A DNA stretch of 64,000 nt from Stropharia rugosoannulata. Lineage: Eukaryota > Basidiomycota > Agaricomycetes > Agaricales > Strophariaceae. Below the pieces are notes generated by a model, which was not told the origin of the DNA, ran no database searches, and saw only the letters and a list, made by a program, of their open reading frames with translations. The translations under genes were made by a program, and so were the position numbers. Each line of letters opens with the position of its first letter. The first letter of the stretch is position 1. Shown here one piece after another: positions 13,461-25,451 of the stretch. The stretch is from contig JANCIK010000005.1 in assembly GCA_028532985.1 (NCBI GenBank), positions 3,354,501-3,418,500 on the forward strand, written 5' to 3'.

Positions 13461-14165
13461 CTAACTCACCTCCGCGCCGCAGTAGAGCCCCTCTTCATCA
13501 TGCCATAAGCATGAGGGTGAGCTCAAACTTCCGCGCCCGCAGAGTACGACGCGCATTTGCGCCGATAATTTGCTGTAGCGAGCGTGGAAGATGCGGGAAA
13601 CGACCTCGGAGCATGTCGCAATGAAGAGCTGCATGCAGCGTGCTCTTTCCCTTGGCAACGCGCAGACACGCAGAGGATGTTGCGGATGCACAAACTGGAC
13701 TGATTTGAAGGTAGAGGCGCCTTCCAGATAATTTGACTGGTTCATGAATCCAGCCGAGAAGGGAAAAATCCAAGTTGGCGGGCAGAGATAACCCAAGCCT
13801 GAAAGAGTCGCCCGTTTGCTCTAGCATTAGACTTTATTGAGGCAGTTATGCATTCTAGTCAAGGTAAGCGGAAGATGAATAGAACTAAGGGATTGACATG
13901 CCGAGAGCATCCTAATGGCGCTGGAAAAGCATCCGTGGCACTTCATGAAGCCGCTGGAGAACTCTGTTTGCATGCGGAGTGAAATGCGGAGCAATGCCCT
14001 GGACACCCAGAGGGATAGACGCAAATGCAGGGGCTGGGAGATTTGGCTTTGAAGGCTGCTCATATACTTGGAAACCCAAGGAAATGGCAGCCTCTCGTAA
14101 AAGCTTTCAGTGAGGGGCAAAGAAATGGCTTGAATACCCAGGTCCCAAAGAGATCGGCAGCCCAC
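13461..14165 (-). CDS. uncertain coding region, left copy
   Basis: Two minus-strand frames, 13827-14165 and 13461-13796, are open for over 100 codons each. The second ends in a Cys/Trp-containing segment (SSPSCLWHDEEGLYCGAE) directly before GTGAGT, which looks like a real exon end. No family is recognised and a continuous gene could not be built. It lies between the oxygenase gene and the OB-fold candidate. Confidence 0.3.
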
Positions 14166-14359
14166 TAACTTTAGTGAAATGTAGTGAAATTATTTTTAGA
14201 ACTCCGATTCAACTCCTATTAAATTTGAAATCATTTTCGCTTGAGTCCATGCTGAGCGCTGAACTGCGACAGCATTTGTTTGGCTCTGCTTCTAAGACAT
14301 AGCATTGAAGCGGCCCAGCCTTTGTAGGAAGAGCCCAAGAAAAATATGTAGTCCAAAAT

Positions 14360-16556
14360 CTACATAGGTACTAAAGTAGTCGTTTGAAGAAAAGCTTGCT
14401 GCACAGATTCCGGGTAGTTCGCACTGCTATCCTGTCCCAGGGCTTTTAACTGTTTTACAGTCCGCCCATTCGACTCAGAGGACCTATAAACTGTAGCCTG
14501 GTTGAAATATACTATGCTGCCTCTGCCTGCTTCATCTCCTGCTTTGATTGGAGCAGAGTTATATGGAGTTGGCTCATCTCCTTCCGTTGTGACAAACTTG
14601 AAATCTAAATAAAAAGAATTAGACTGGTTGAGAGGCGTCAGGCTCAGAATCTTACCATGGATGTCGATGTTAAAATGAAATAAAAGAGAAGAGGGATAGG
14701 CTAGCATAGTCCATGGAGGCAGCTCAATAACTATGCCTGCCTCCCAGAGCACCAACCAGCTTCTTTTAGAGTGGTTGAAGCTAGTTCCTGGGAAAAAAAT
14801 CAGATTTGAGTCAGGCAAGGGGCGAAAAGAGGAAGGCAGAGATATACCTGGAAGCTGGTAGATGGCTAACAAGCAGACTCCTACAATGTTTTGAGAGTCA
14901 GCGTGGGAAGACAGTGGACACGCTGATCCTCTTGGCCAAGAAATATCCCGTTGATGCACAAATTCCAAAATAGGCCAAAAAGAGGCTCTACTCCGTGATG
15001 CTGTTTATGCCACTCAGCAGACTTCTTGAAGCGCTCAGCAACACCAGGAAACATGAGAGTGATTATGGAGTTGGCTCTTTTACTGAGGTGGTGTTGAAAA
15101 TAGGTTGTTAGTGTTGATTTCAGGTCAGAAAGTTAGAAAGGCATTTACGAACGTTATTTCCTTAATGACTGGGGTTTCGATAAAGGAGTTGACTGCTTCT
15201 GCATTCTTCCGGTGCCAGCTAGTGAGGACAGGGTGCTGATGTGGAGAAGTGACAGACAAAAGCAATCAAAAGCTGAGCCAGAAAATGAGAAGTGGAACTA
15301 ACTGGTCTGGATGTGTACTGGCGATGATGGCCTATGATGCAAGGAAAGTGCGGCCCTCTTACGCCCTTGCTGCTCTCATTTTGCATGCTGCTGTCCTTTA
15401 AGGTTTGGTGTAGAAGAATGTCAATCGCCTTGCATACTTCAGAGGCTTGGTCCCTCAGCGTTTTAAAAATCTCCGTCCTATAGACAAATAAACGCTTGTC
15501 CTTATCGAAGACAAAGGCCGGCTTCCTACAAGTTGGGTCCCATTTAGCAAATAGGGTATGTGCATGAGATAGGCCTGGCATCTCACCCTACGTAGCTCAA
15601 AAAATGGAATGTAGAAACGTAGTCGTTGATTTCTCCAGTCTCGTAGAGTGCTCTAATCTCGTCTCTGTCGGCCTCCTTTCGAGCAAGTCCCTGCCAGCCG
15701 CTCTTCGTATGCGCGCCATGCTCTTCAATGGAGTAAGCCGTGCTTTCCAATAGCTGGCCTGACTTTATTAATCTCTTTAGCAGACGCCCTGTGTCCCAAG
15801 AATAGGAGCTGGCGCTGCCTTGACTATCCTTCAGTCCAGCGCCTCCTCTGCTTCTACGAGAGCTCTTCCCTCGACGATTGCTCTTTCCTGTGACTTCCTT
15901 AGCTCGACTGGACTTTGATCCAGGGGTAGGCGCAGTGAAGGCTCCAGAAGTAGCTTGGACGCATGGCTCCCTGCAGGAGACTTGAGTGCCAGTCGAAACA
16001 GCAGCCTTGATGCTCGCGCCTGAGCGGTAAGCTAGAACGGGGCCTTCCTTACCTAGGCCGGCGCTATTGCTTGAGCGTCCGTTGTTAGAAAGAGCGGCTT
16101 TAGCTGCTGAGAAATACTTACATCCAGGAGTTAGCCCCTCCGATGGGGGCTATGCCTAATTTTACCTTCTTAGAAGCACTTGATGTGCTGGCATAATCGC
16201 CTAGCGCGCAGCCAGAAATTGCAATGTTATCAGCCACTTTGCTTGCTGATTGCAGAGCTCCGTCATGGGCCGCTGCCTGCTGCATATGGCAGGCGTCGAA
16301 GACGTCCAATGTCGCGGCATCGCAGCCTTCGGCGTCAAACACGACACCCGCGGAAGTGGCCTCGGCAAGATAGGTGCCCAAGGTATTAGAAAGGCTGCAG
16401 TCAAGGTGAAGAACATGGGCTGGGCTTGGACTGAGCTCCTTGTCATTCCCGATGGCAGTGACTGCTAAAGCGAGGTCAAGGCTAGCCTGAACATCGCCTT
16501 GTGTCAGCGCGGCGGCTCCTGCCTACGAGCTGGATGCTCACCTTCCGCTTCGACAT
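14360..16556 (-). pseudogene. 2OG-Fe(II) oxygenase-like protein (TET/JBP-type candidate), left copy
   Basis: Mirror of the intact gene at 50526-52723, with the same start codon at 16556 and the same splice sites. Near 14909 a three-base run replaces the four-base run of the right arm. This shifts the frame exactly within the predicted iron-binding H-x-D motif, so this copy as written could not make the catalytic domain. All other exons remain open. Confidence 0.7.
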
Positions 16557-17202
16557 CGTTGCCTGGCGTCCTCTTGTCGCGGCTGAAGTTTCGCGAAGTG
16601 TGCAAACTTGATCGCCGCAGCTTCGGGCCGGCCGCCGCCCTTTGGCGAGGCGCGCGCGTTTGATGGACCCGTGACTGATGAGCGCGACGCGACCGTGACC
16701 GCGAATTTCGTTTATCGCAAAAGCCTGGGTCAGTGCGTAGCCTTGCGCCGGTTAATAACGCAAGCCCCTGCCTGGTTGCCCCCTTCCCACACCCCGCCCG
16801 AAAATCGCCCGAGCAGAGTTCTTTGCTGGCAGTTTAGGGCTGCGCCTTAGCCTTCCCCCTTCGCCATCGCGCGCAAGCCCCTTGACTTCACCGCAGCACG
16901 AAGGCGCGACATGCCCCGCGGCAAGCGCAGCGGGACAGCCGAAGGCTCTGAAGTCACGCCACTGCCTCCGCCCTCTTTGTCCTTAGGCGCTAACCTTCAA
17001 TTGAATGCGCTCCCCGGCGCCTCTGGCGCTCACTCCTCTGCTCTTCTCCCTGCCTAGCCAGACATAGGCAGCACTCGCGCTTTAGTTTTGATTCCCTGGC
17101 AGTGGGTGCAGAAGGAAAAGCAACTCTATAAGGCGCTATTGCGCTGCGTTCAAGTGCTACTGACGGCGCCTTATAGTAGCACGAGCCCCCCCCCCCCCAA
17201 CA
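16557..17202. other. GC-rich intergenic island, left
   Basis: Markedly more GC-rich than the flanks. It has open frames in several phases on both strands, as expected from composition alone, and no recognised product. It contains a 13-cytosine run at about 17185-17198 that is 5 long in the other arm. It probably holds the shared 5' region of the oxygenase and the 3' end of the Cys/His-rich gene. Confidence 0.5.
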
Positions 17203-18122
17203 TTACTCTTCGCCGCTGTCCTGCCCCTCTCCTCCAGCAGAGCTCCCCTCTTCACCTGCGCGCGTCACTATGCAGCCTGAAAAATCGCCCAGGGAATCGT
17301 CATCCTCCATGTCCTCGCCGTAGTGGCTTCTCGCTATCCGCTTCGTCATATGCCGACCACAGCAAGCACACGCATGAAATATCTCCTTGAAGAGCTGTAT
17401 TGGGAGCCCCGCTGCATTGTCCGGGTCATGCGCATCCAGCAAGCTCATCGAAATCAGCGACCTCCCTGGGAGCAGTGGGCCAAATACATCCTGCGGGCCT
17501 ACTGCCGCTGGTTAGCAAAGCTTATGAAGCAAGCGGGGCTCAAAGCACGCACCTGCTTTCTGCGGACACTTGTGAAACGGCGCTGTTCTTGCAGTCATGA
17601 AATTAAGGCAGCTGCTGCACCTAGCAAATAGCGCTGCGAACTCTTCCTTTGCCAGCCCATGCGCAGGCAACCAGTCTAAGCTTAGTAGCTGCGAAAACGA
17701 GGTCTTGCGCGGCAGCAAAGGATTAAACACAGGCACGGCGCTGGCGCTGAAGATTCCTGCGCGCGGCGTCTCGCTGATTTGAAAGGGCTCCACTTCAAGC
17801 TCTAAGACTGGTGATTCTTATTTGTTGGCAGCTGCAAGCGCCCAAACAAGGCGCACTCACCTGACGCCTTCTTCGATGAGCCTCTGAGTCCGGCGCGGCC
17901 CCTCTCGCTCTTGCCGCCGCTGAGGCTGCGATCTCCCTGCATGCGTCGAGGCATGGGGCTTGGCGAGAGCAGCAAACGCGGAAGCATATAGAGGCCGCCT
18001 TTTCTCTTCCTTGCGCGAGGCGGAAGCGCTGTGCGCCCGGGCTCACTGCTCGCCGCGGCGTTCACCGCAGGCTCCATCTTCGCCGACGCGCGCGCCTTTC
18101 TTCTTAACGGACTGCCGTGCAT
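17203..18122 (-). CDS. small Cys/His-motif protein, unnamed family, left intact copy
   Basis: Three exons, 18122-17861, 17801 to about 17539, and about 17500-17203, encode roughly 280 residues. The N-terminus is basic and low-complexity. Two related metal-binding-like motifs follow: C-x2-C-x3-MT-x5-H-x-C in ARCSSCLNFMTARTAPFHKC, and a variant in HACACCGRHMTKRIARSH. The stretch before the second motif, DVFGPLLPG, recalls a known unnamed agaricomycete family with tandem CxxC-MT-HxC units. The tail is acidic. Position of the second intron is uncertain by a few bases. The function is unknown. A zinc-binding role in protein or nucleic-acid contacts is inference. Confidence 0.55.
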
Positions 18123-19368
18123 GGGGCTACGGCGGAGGGCAAAAGCAGCGAGTAGCGCAGCGGCAGAGCCGTGGAATTTGCGTCGCCCCTTAAGTGCGCC
18201 TCGCCTGAGGACTTGGAGGCGGCCGCAGCAGGGCGCGAAGCCGCGCCGCGACTAAATACCTGCGCGCGAGCTCCATCAGCAGGCCCGCTTCCCCGGGGCA
18301 GTGCCATGAGCGCTAGCCGCTGCGAGCTTGAGCGCTGCGCGTGAAAATAGCCGCGATCGACCTTCCCGCTGCTGCGGCCACTACGGACGCCGCCTGGGCG
18401 GCTGTCATAGGCGCCCTAGAGAGAGCGTGGGTCAAACTGGCGGGGTGATGGGCGGCATGGGGTGCGGCGCAAGCATAGATCGGTTGGATACAAGCGGCTG
18501 GGATTGCGCACAGCAACACTTGTGGCGCAGTGCACGCATTCCCCGCGTAGTGTGCCGCAGGCCGCCACAAGTACTGTACTTTTTTCAGTCAAGAACGTAG
18601 AATTGATGTCTGATTTTCACTCTTATGCAACTATCACATAATTACAACTGCCGCTGTAGCCTGTAAGTACACGATCAGTGCATCTAATCTCGTCACTCAT
18701 GCTTGGATTACTGATGCCGCCTTCACCTATCAAGCATGAGAGCATGGTCAAGCCCAGAGTCGATATGGAGCAGTCAGGCGCAGAAGGCTTGGGCAAACGT
18801 AAAGCTTTATCACCAAGTTCGCCGAGCCACAGCACTGCTTCATCCTCTGACTCTGATACTATATTTAGAGCATTGATTTACGAGGACTATTAACGCCTGT
18901 AGTACGGAGCATCTCATAGCTAACGGACAAAGCGAGGACAAAGCAGTGGTCCTGCGGGCGATGCGGAGAGTTAGCGCGAGCCAACTTCCAACAACGAGCA
19001 AAAGGCTAGTGCGAGCAAAGCCCGTATAGTTATTTATAGTATAGAAGCCGGCCCGGAGAAGAGGCCTATCAAGTCTAGCACCAACCTGAACTCTAACTTC
19101 GCCTGGCGCTCAACTGGCGCTCACTCAAGGCAACTCAACCGAGCATTAAGAAAACGCACCAGGGACTGACTCTGAATCTCAGGTCACTCCAAAGCCGCAC
19201 TGTCAGCGCTGGGCGATCCCAACACTTCTGTCCTGGGTCTCTGGGGCAAAATCTTCAACACTGGAGGCCTTAGTTGCCACACACTTCATCTTCAACGCAC
19301 AGCTATTGCTACCTTTTCGCATTTTCATAATTGTAAGCCATGCGCGTCAGTCTCGACCTCTCCGTTGC
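18123..19368. other. intergenic stretch, left, with possible small exon at 18678-18893
   Basis: The first part, to about 18560, is GC-rich and Ala-rich in translation, without recognised product. A plus-strand frame at 18678-18893 encodes a serine-rich peptide with a nuclear-signal-like LGKRKALSPSS and an acidic end. It could be a short gene or an exon but has no known relative. From 18900 to 19368 is the presumed promoter and 5' leader of the 891-residue gene. Confidence 0.4.
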
Positions 19369-22112
19369 ATGACTGAGCCGCTTTCGATCAGAATCAGACT
19401 CATGGCATCTTCACAACCACCGCAGCGAGAGCTTGTAATTAGCCCAGACTTTACGCCGTCTGCATACCACCTGGCCATACGAAAGCGACTGACGCTCCCG
19501 GAGACATTGCATACCGACTGTGGCAGGGCTATTGCTTTGGGAGGCGACATTTTCTACTCGCCTAATAGTTCACATGTGCCCAAAATCCCCTCCAACAACG
19601 GCAGCCCTTTTTGCCGAGATCCTAGTAAAGACGGCGTCGAGGAGATACAGCAGCCACTCTGGTGGGTGAAAGAAATGGGATATCTCCCCTTCGTTCCGAA
19701 AATGCCCAACTTCAGCATAGTTCCATTCGACCAACTTTATCCCAACCCCAGCGCTATGATTTCGCCTCATATGTCAAGGAAACAACCCGATTACTCACAC
19801 ATTCCACGCTGGAAAAGCGTTGAGAACACATTGAAAAACATCGTCACTGTCTTGAGCCGAGCCTACGGCATTCCCCTAATGAATGAAGTTGTTTCCACTG
19901 CTGTGGCTTTCCCTGTCAAGCACATGTATCCAAGTCAGTATAGGGCTGCGGAAAAGCGCTGCCGCAACTGGTTTGCCTCCTGGATGGCGATGGTCTCGTT
20001 TGCGATTGCAGTAGCACAAACTTGTGATGAAGAAGATGATGCAACTCCAGTGCCGCAGTGGGCGCGCGATCTACTCCGCTTTCAAGAGCCGCATGTGGCC
20101 GCGGGGATCAGGCAAGAGCTCGCGCTATTCTGCCAGTACCTCCCAAGAGCTGGCGTCTTCCTCAAAGTCATGGGCGAAACATTTCAGCATCCTGTGATTG
20201 ACTTTTTTGTGAGGTGGAACATTCCAATATGGTATCCTTGGGGAGAAAGAGAGGAATATCACCTTCGGCTAAGCGCAGGCGTTTGGAGCAGCTGGAAGCC
20301 TCCCTCACACTTGCTGCAAGCAGCCAAATCTTTTCTTGTCAAGGCACCATCCTCAGCTCAACTTCGTCACTTCGCTTCCTCAAGTGACAAGCCTGCTTGG
20401 AAGGTCTTCATAGAGAAGAGGCAGTCTCGGGCGCTGGCAAAAGCCGGAGCCAAACCAGTCAGAACATCTAGGAAGGTTTTCGTTTGGGAGGAGGAGGAAG
20501 GGAAATGGAAACGTCGCCCTGTCCATGCGAGAGACCACCACGAAATTTTAGGCGATTACGGAGCCGCGCAGAAACATTATGACGAATTCTCTAATGAATG
20601 GGATTGCTGTGAAGCCATGGGAGACAAAACCGCTGAGGAGCTGCAGGAGGACGCTTGGAGCGAAGATGATTTCCTGCCAACTATGCTGCCAATTCCTGCT
20701 GCTGCCAGTGCCTTATCTTTGCCTGGCCGACAAGTAGCAGAAGTCTCTGCACTGTCGGAGCTTCCTGCTTATTCGACCTCGCGGCCCGGAATATCCGCTA
20801 GCGACAGTTTACTGCAGCGAACTGCAGGCATGCCAAAACGCTCCGACACAGCAGACGCCTGTACTCGACTGGCACCATCCCATCCCTCTGTCTCTACATC
20901 ACTATCCAGGCAGGCCCTTTCAATTGACACGCAGCCTTCAGAAGAAGAATACATGCCCGAAGTTTATTCTCCGGAAAACACTTTATATCTTTTGCATGGG
21001 TTTACGCATCCTACCTCCAGGTCGATTGTACATCTGCCTCAGCACTATGGATTGGAGCATGCCAATGACGTCCGAACTGTCTGCGGAACTTTATCCATTC
21101 CCGATAGCTACTTCTTGTCTCCCACTGGCCAGGCCGCGATTGACTTTGTGAAATATCTATCGCAAGCAAATTCTGTCCCTCGGAATGCCCTTTACGATTT
21201 GTCTTGCGGGAATACAAAGTCACTTAAGAAGTCTTGGCGCCTTGACCTACTTCGGAGGCTGCCTGGCGACGTGTATTTGTTGCAACTTCGTGAGCGCGCC
21301 ACTGCACCCTGGTCATTAGCAGTGAAAGGCTCACTTTTAGCCCTGCTTATTGCGCGCCTCGATGGAGACTGGAGCGAATGCCGAATAGCATATGAGCTTC
21401 TAAATCGGGGAATAGGCTTTCTAACTTTGAAGGCCATATCAGACCCTGCACTAGCAACGGGCAATCGTCCTACATACATTCCGCGCACCCGGTTGGCATC
21501 GTATGTTTTCTCTAAGCAGGATTATGGACTGTACAAACAAGAACGCACCAGCTTAGTCTGTAACCCCAGAATAGGGCGCGCGGCTCTCAAAGAGGGAGGA
21601 ATTCTTTGGCGATTGACAATTGAGCTGAGCGTGAGCTTCAGTGAAGTACTTGCAGGACCTACTGCCAATTCCACCCTGAGTGGAAGCTATCAGGCCTTCA
21701 ATCCTGGTGATAGTAAACTCTGGGTAGATGATTACCTACAAGACTCTGAGAAAGATATTATTTGCGGCACCTACAAGGTGTTTACAGGTGAGCACCTTGA
21801 CTTTAGTTATATTCTAAAGCTTAAAAGCATCCTCTAACTAAGTTTTCTGCCACAGGGCGTGGTGTTCAGCAAGCAGTATCATCTTGGTGGCCAACAGCCT
21901 CCCTTTGGGATGAACTGGCTGCTTCTCCCACATGGAATGATCGATTAGAAAGTTTATATCAGACTAGGCTAATGGAGTTGGAATCGGGCTCTGGAAAGCC
22001 TCGCACTGCCTCAGAATGGCGAAAAATTCTGCGAGCTCACTCAGTGCTTCGCCGTGCAGTGAATAACTCTATAAAGTCAGCTAGTGTCTTTTTGAAGTCA
22101 GTTGTAAAATAA
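19369..22112 (+). CDS. 891-residue unnamed agaricomycete family protein, left intact copy
   Basis: Exon 1 runs 19369-21787 and exon 2 runs 21856-22112 across a 68-nt GT-AG intron, giving 891 residues. I chose the ATG at 19369; the in-frame ATG at 19402 (MASSQPP) is an alternative. I recognise the family as a recurrent unnamed protein of mushroom-forming fungi. Landmarks are a Trp/Pro-rich N-terminal half (PQWARDLLRF, FFVRWNIPIWYPWG), the segment FVWEEEEGKWKRRPV followed by YDEFSNEWDCCEAMG near residue 400, a Ser/Pro-rich acidic linker, and a C-terminal SWWPT segment. No catalytic motif, signal peptide or membrane span is evident. The function is unknown. The gene is divergent from its upstream GC-rich neighbour and convergent with the 508-residue gene. 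Confidence 0.8.
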
Positions 22113-22400
22113 AAGATAAAGCATATAATACTGTCTTTTTAATATCTTGGCGCAGTTAAGGGAATATATTTGTCTCCTAGTGAATTTCAAGCTGTATTGC
22201 TAAATATTGAAGGAGATAAACCAAGAAAACCGAGAATGTTTACTAGCTAGTAACCGAATCAGGAAATTTCTATTGACATACAAGAGATTCAATTCCAAAT
22301 ACTAAATGAGAATGATTGAAGTTGAATTCAAGAGGGATTTAAAAGACAAGGGAAAGGGAAGGATAGATGCCTGCATCAAGTAAAGAAAACACTGCCCTGG
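22113..22400. other. convergent 3' intergenic region, left
   Basis: AT-rich gap between the 3' ends of the 891-residue and 508-residue genes. It probably holds both polyadenylation regions; AATAAA-like A/T runs are present, but no specific site can be fixed. Confidence 0.5.
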
Positions 22401-24137
22401 CTAAGCCCTAACAGCAGTAATGGAGAGAAGCAGCCTAGCCTGAGTCTGCTTCTTCTCATCATGGCTTATAGTACCCAATGAGACAGCTGCCTCAAGCAAT
22501 TGATCGATGCTGAGATGGGTGGGAGCACACAATTTCAAAGTCTGCCTAATCTGACTAATTAGCTGGCCTACTGGGTTAATGTTTTGGGAAGATAGCTGCT
22601 GGGAACCTGATAGATATGGCGCCACCAAAGCTTGCTTTATAACTCTGTTATGCAGCCGCAGAGTAAATAGTAGTGGGGCTGTCAAGACAGAGCTGTAGAA
22701 AGTTGCAGGGCCCTCATCGATGCCAAGAATACTGATTAAAAGCAGGTCAGCCTTTTAAAAAAGTCAGTAAAGCTTTAGACTAAAGCAATCACATAGCTTA
22801 CAAAGGCGGTTGGGAGTGCAAAAACAGAGACAGGAAGGGAGTATGCTGATTGAAACACACAAGGCAGGGCATCAACTCCAATGAATTCGACCATAGTGAA
22901 GAAAAGCTCTACAACAAAAGGAGAGAGATGCAAGCAGGTGATGAGGCCAAGGATGTTGTTTGGGGTGACTGGAGCCTTGTAGGATGCTTGGAAGTCGCGC
23001 TGACTACCGTTAGCTATCCAGATACTGGACAAGCCTGTGGAGTCGTAGACGGCTTGAGCCCATGGCTCTGATTCATGAGGAATTCCCGTCTCAGGAGCGC
23101 ACACAATATCAGTCTCACATATCATCGTGTGGGTTCCTTTGATTTGTAGGGCCATGTTTCTCATCTTCACCAAAAATTCAGCCAGAAACTCGTCCAACTA
23201 CAGCAGGTACTATAATTAGCACTTGATATCAGGAAACATCATCGATGCTTACTGCGCATGTCACCGTCTCAATGAACCAATAGCAAAGTCCGTGCTCCTC
23301 CATGTCGACGGCCTCAGCTGGAGAGTCCAGCAGCTCCATGGTCCTTCCTTCTACCACTGGTGTAAGCTCTTTTACGAGTTCGGTTCGACTGACTGCCACC
23401 CAGAGCTGCCTAAACTCTTCTGTGTGGCTGAGAGCTGCGATGGTTTCCTTCACAATTAGCTGCTTAGCAGGTAAGTTATAGGACCGCTTTCAATTAACAT
23501 GGAATGGCGTACTCTAGTCTGTGCTGGCATTTTCTCCGCCCTCAATAGAAGCGTGAGAGTTTTGTCTCGACTATTGTTGTAGATCTTCTGCGCCGTGGTT
23601 GACAAGAGCGACACTTCCGCAGGCGTCGAACTGTATTTATTAACTCGAAACTTCCAGGACGTTGGCAGTGTGGCAGGGCCCTCTCCTCTTGTAAGCGGAT
23701 TCTCTGCCAGGCAGCCAGATTCGCACCGGTTGTTCGAAGTACTGGGACAACGGCTTTAGTGGCTGGGGCGCGATCTCCAAGAAAGCGAGCTCAAGCTGAA
23801 AGAAAATATGAAAAATATCATAAATAATAATTGTGAATGCAAGACTTACAGGGGACAGAAAGGCGACTTGTAGGGGTTTTATACTGTCTCTGGACAAGGG
23901 GGGGAATGGCGTTCCTTCAAGCGTAGGCCCTGCTGGGTGGGATTGCAGTATCTGCGGCATCTGAATGGTTGACAAAGTGCTCTGCGACATAGTGGAAGAG
24001 GCGGGGCAGGGCAAGAAGACCGAGTCTACTGTCCAGTCCAGGTCTGGCACTATAGATGCAGGGAGCGAAGTCAAGGCTTTAGCATCAACGTTCGATGTGA
24101 GCTGCTGAAGTTTAGAGAAGAGCCACCTCAAGTGCAT
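22401..24137 (-). pseudogene. 508-residue unknown protein, left copy (2-bp frameshift)
   Basis: Mirror of the open gene at 42965-44703, with identical splice sites. Near 23725 this copy is two bases shorter and the frame terminates soon after. The rest of each exon is unchanged. Confidence 0.6.
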
Positions 24138-24155
24138 GGCTTAAAAAGACGCAAG

Positions 24156-24451
24156 ATGGTTTTGTCTGCCGTTGACTACTCCTTCACAGATTTTTTGGGC
24201 CCTTTATACAGGGGGCCGGGGGAGGATAGGCCTCCTTTGAAATCTCAATATGATGCCGCTCCTGCTAGCAGTCTACCCAGTACTGGCGTCTATGATCGGA
24301 TTCGAATTGAAATTAAATTAAACATGTCAGCTGAAGTTGGCTGTTAATGAGGCATTAATTCGTGAGTTCAGTGACTCCGATGCTGAAGGTATTGCCTTGC
24401 TATCGATGGGCCTAAAATAGTGAGATTAATACATGTCTGCAGGAGGACAGT
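24156..24451 (+). CDS. small unknown coding region, left copy
   Basis: Starting at ATG 24156, the frame encodes SAVDYSFTDFLGPLYRGPGE and a further 40 residues to a stop near 24345. A different frame then continues with LIREFSDSDAE before a possible donor near 24389. The composition is protein-like, but a single open model could not be built. It may be the first exon of the gene whose later exons lie at 25452-26545. The start is almost back-to-back with the 508-residue gene. Confidence 0.35.
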
Positions 24452-25451
24452 GCTAGAACCTTGACTAGATAAGAAGCCCCATAGGAATCCTATTCAACAT
24501 GGTCATGAGATGGCCTTGTCAGGCAATAGCGTTTGTTTCGCCTTGCTCATCTGAGCATACTTTGGCGTTAATCACCGCTACTACTATTCAATTCAAAATG
24601 TGGTAGGAAGAACAGGCCTGCTGCAAGCCTGCTGCTGCTGTGAAGTTTCGTCATGCGATTGGCACAGATAATCTGATAGTGCTTATTTGTACTGAACCAA
24701 GATGGCAGAATGTTGCGGCGTACTGTGCTCAGGTGGGCTCGATCATCGAAATCCCTTTGTTTCACAAATCACATTTTGTTTCGCATCGTTAGCTGTCATG
24801 ACTCTGACATAGCTTCTGCCCGGTGACGTCTATGTCAATTTTAGTCAGAGAGCCTGAAAAATATTCCGGACTCTGATTGCTTTCGAAAGGGATGAAGCCA
24901 AGCCTGGTGCCAGTGCATGGGTGAATTAGCTGATGAAAGTAGGACGGCTTTCCGGGGGCTCTGAAGCATCCGGAGCAGTCAAAATACTAGTCCTAACATT
25001 CTCCTACTACTACTGCACTACAGTCTACTAACCAGTGTTCACAAACTGTTTATCAAAATAGAATACGCGGTAGTGTATCACCTGAATGATCCAGGAGGTA
25101 GTAGCACTATTAATTGGGCTGTGCGACTCAGAGCTGCAGGCAGCGAAGTCGTTGACCGAGTCTGTGGCGCTGCGGCAGAGCACTTCCTGGAAGCTCAAGC
25201 CGATCTTGAACCCTTACTAAATGGTCAAGATTGCGCACCGCGCAGACGCATGAGTCGCAGTCCATTAGCTACTGCTAGTAATGATTCTATCTGAGAGACC
25301 ATTTGGGAGGAACCCCGTCAATCAGTGCGCAGGAAACGGACTCCGGCCGAAGCGGCCAAGCTTCAAAGTGGATTGGGAGAATTGTTCACTGTTCAATTAG
25401 GGCAGGCTTTATTTTGACAGTCTCCTCGTCTCTTGTTTCCACAGTAGCGAT
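24452..25451. other. intergenic or intronic stretch, left
   Basis: 24460-25070 shows no coding signal. From about 25073 to 25410 one plus-strand frame reads as protein-like sequence (VVDRVCGAAAEHFLEAQADL, then an Arg/Lys-rich part) but is interrupted by a TGA near 25291. It may be a further exon of the 331-residue gene with an unrecognised intron, or a decayed exon. Confidence 0.4.
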
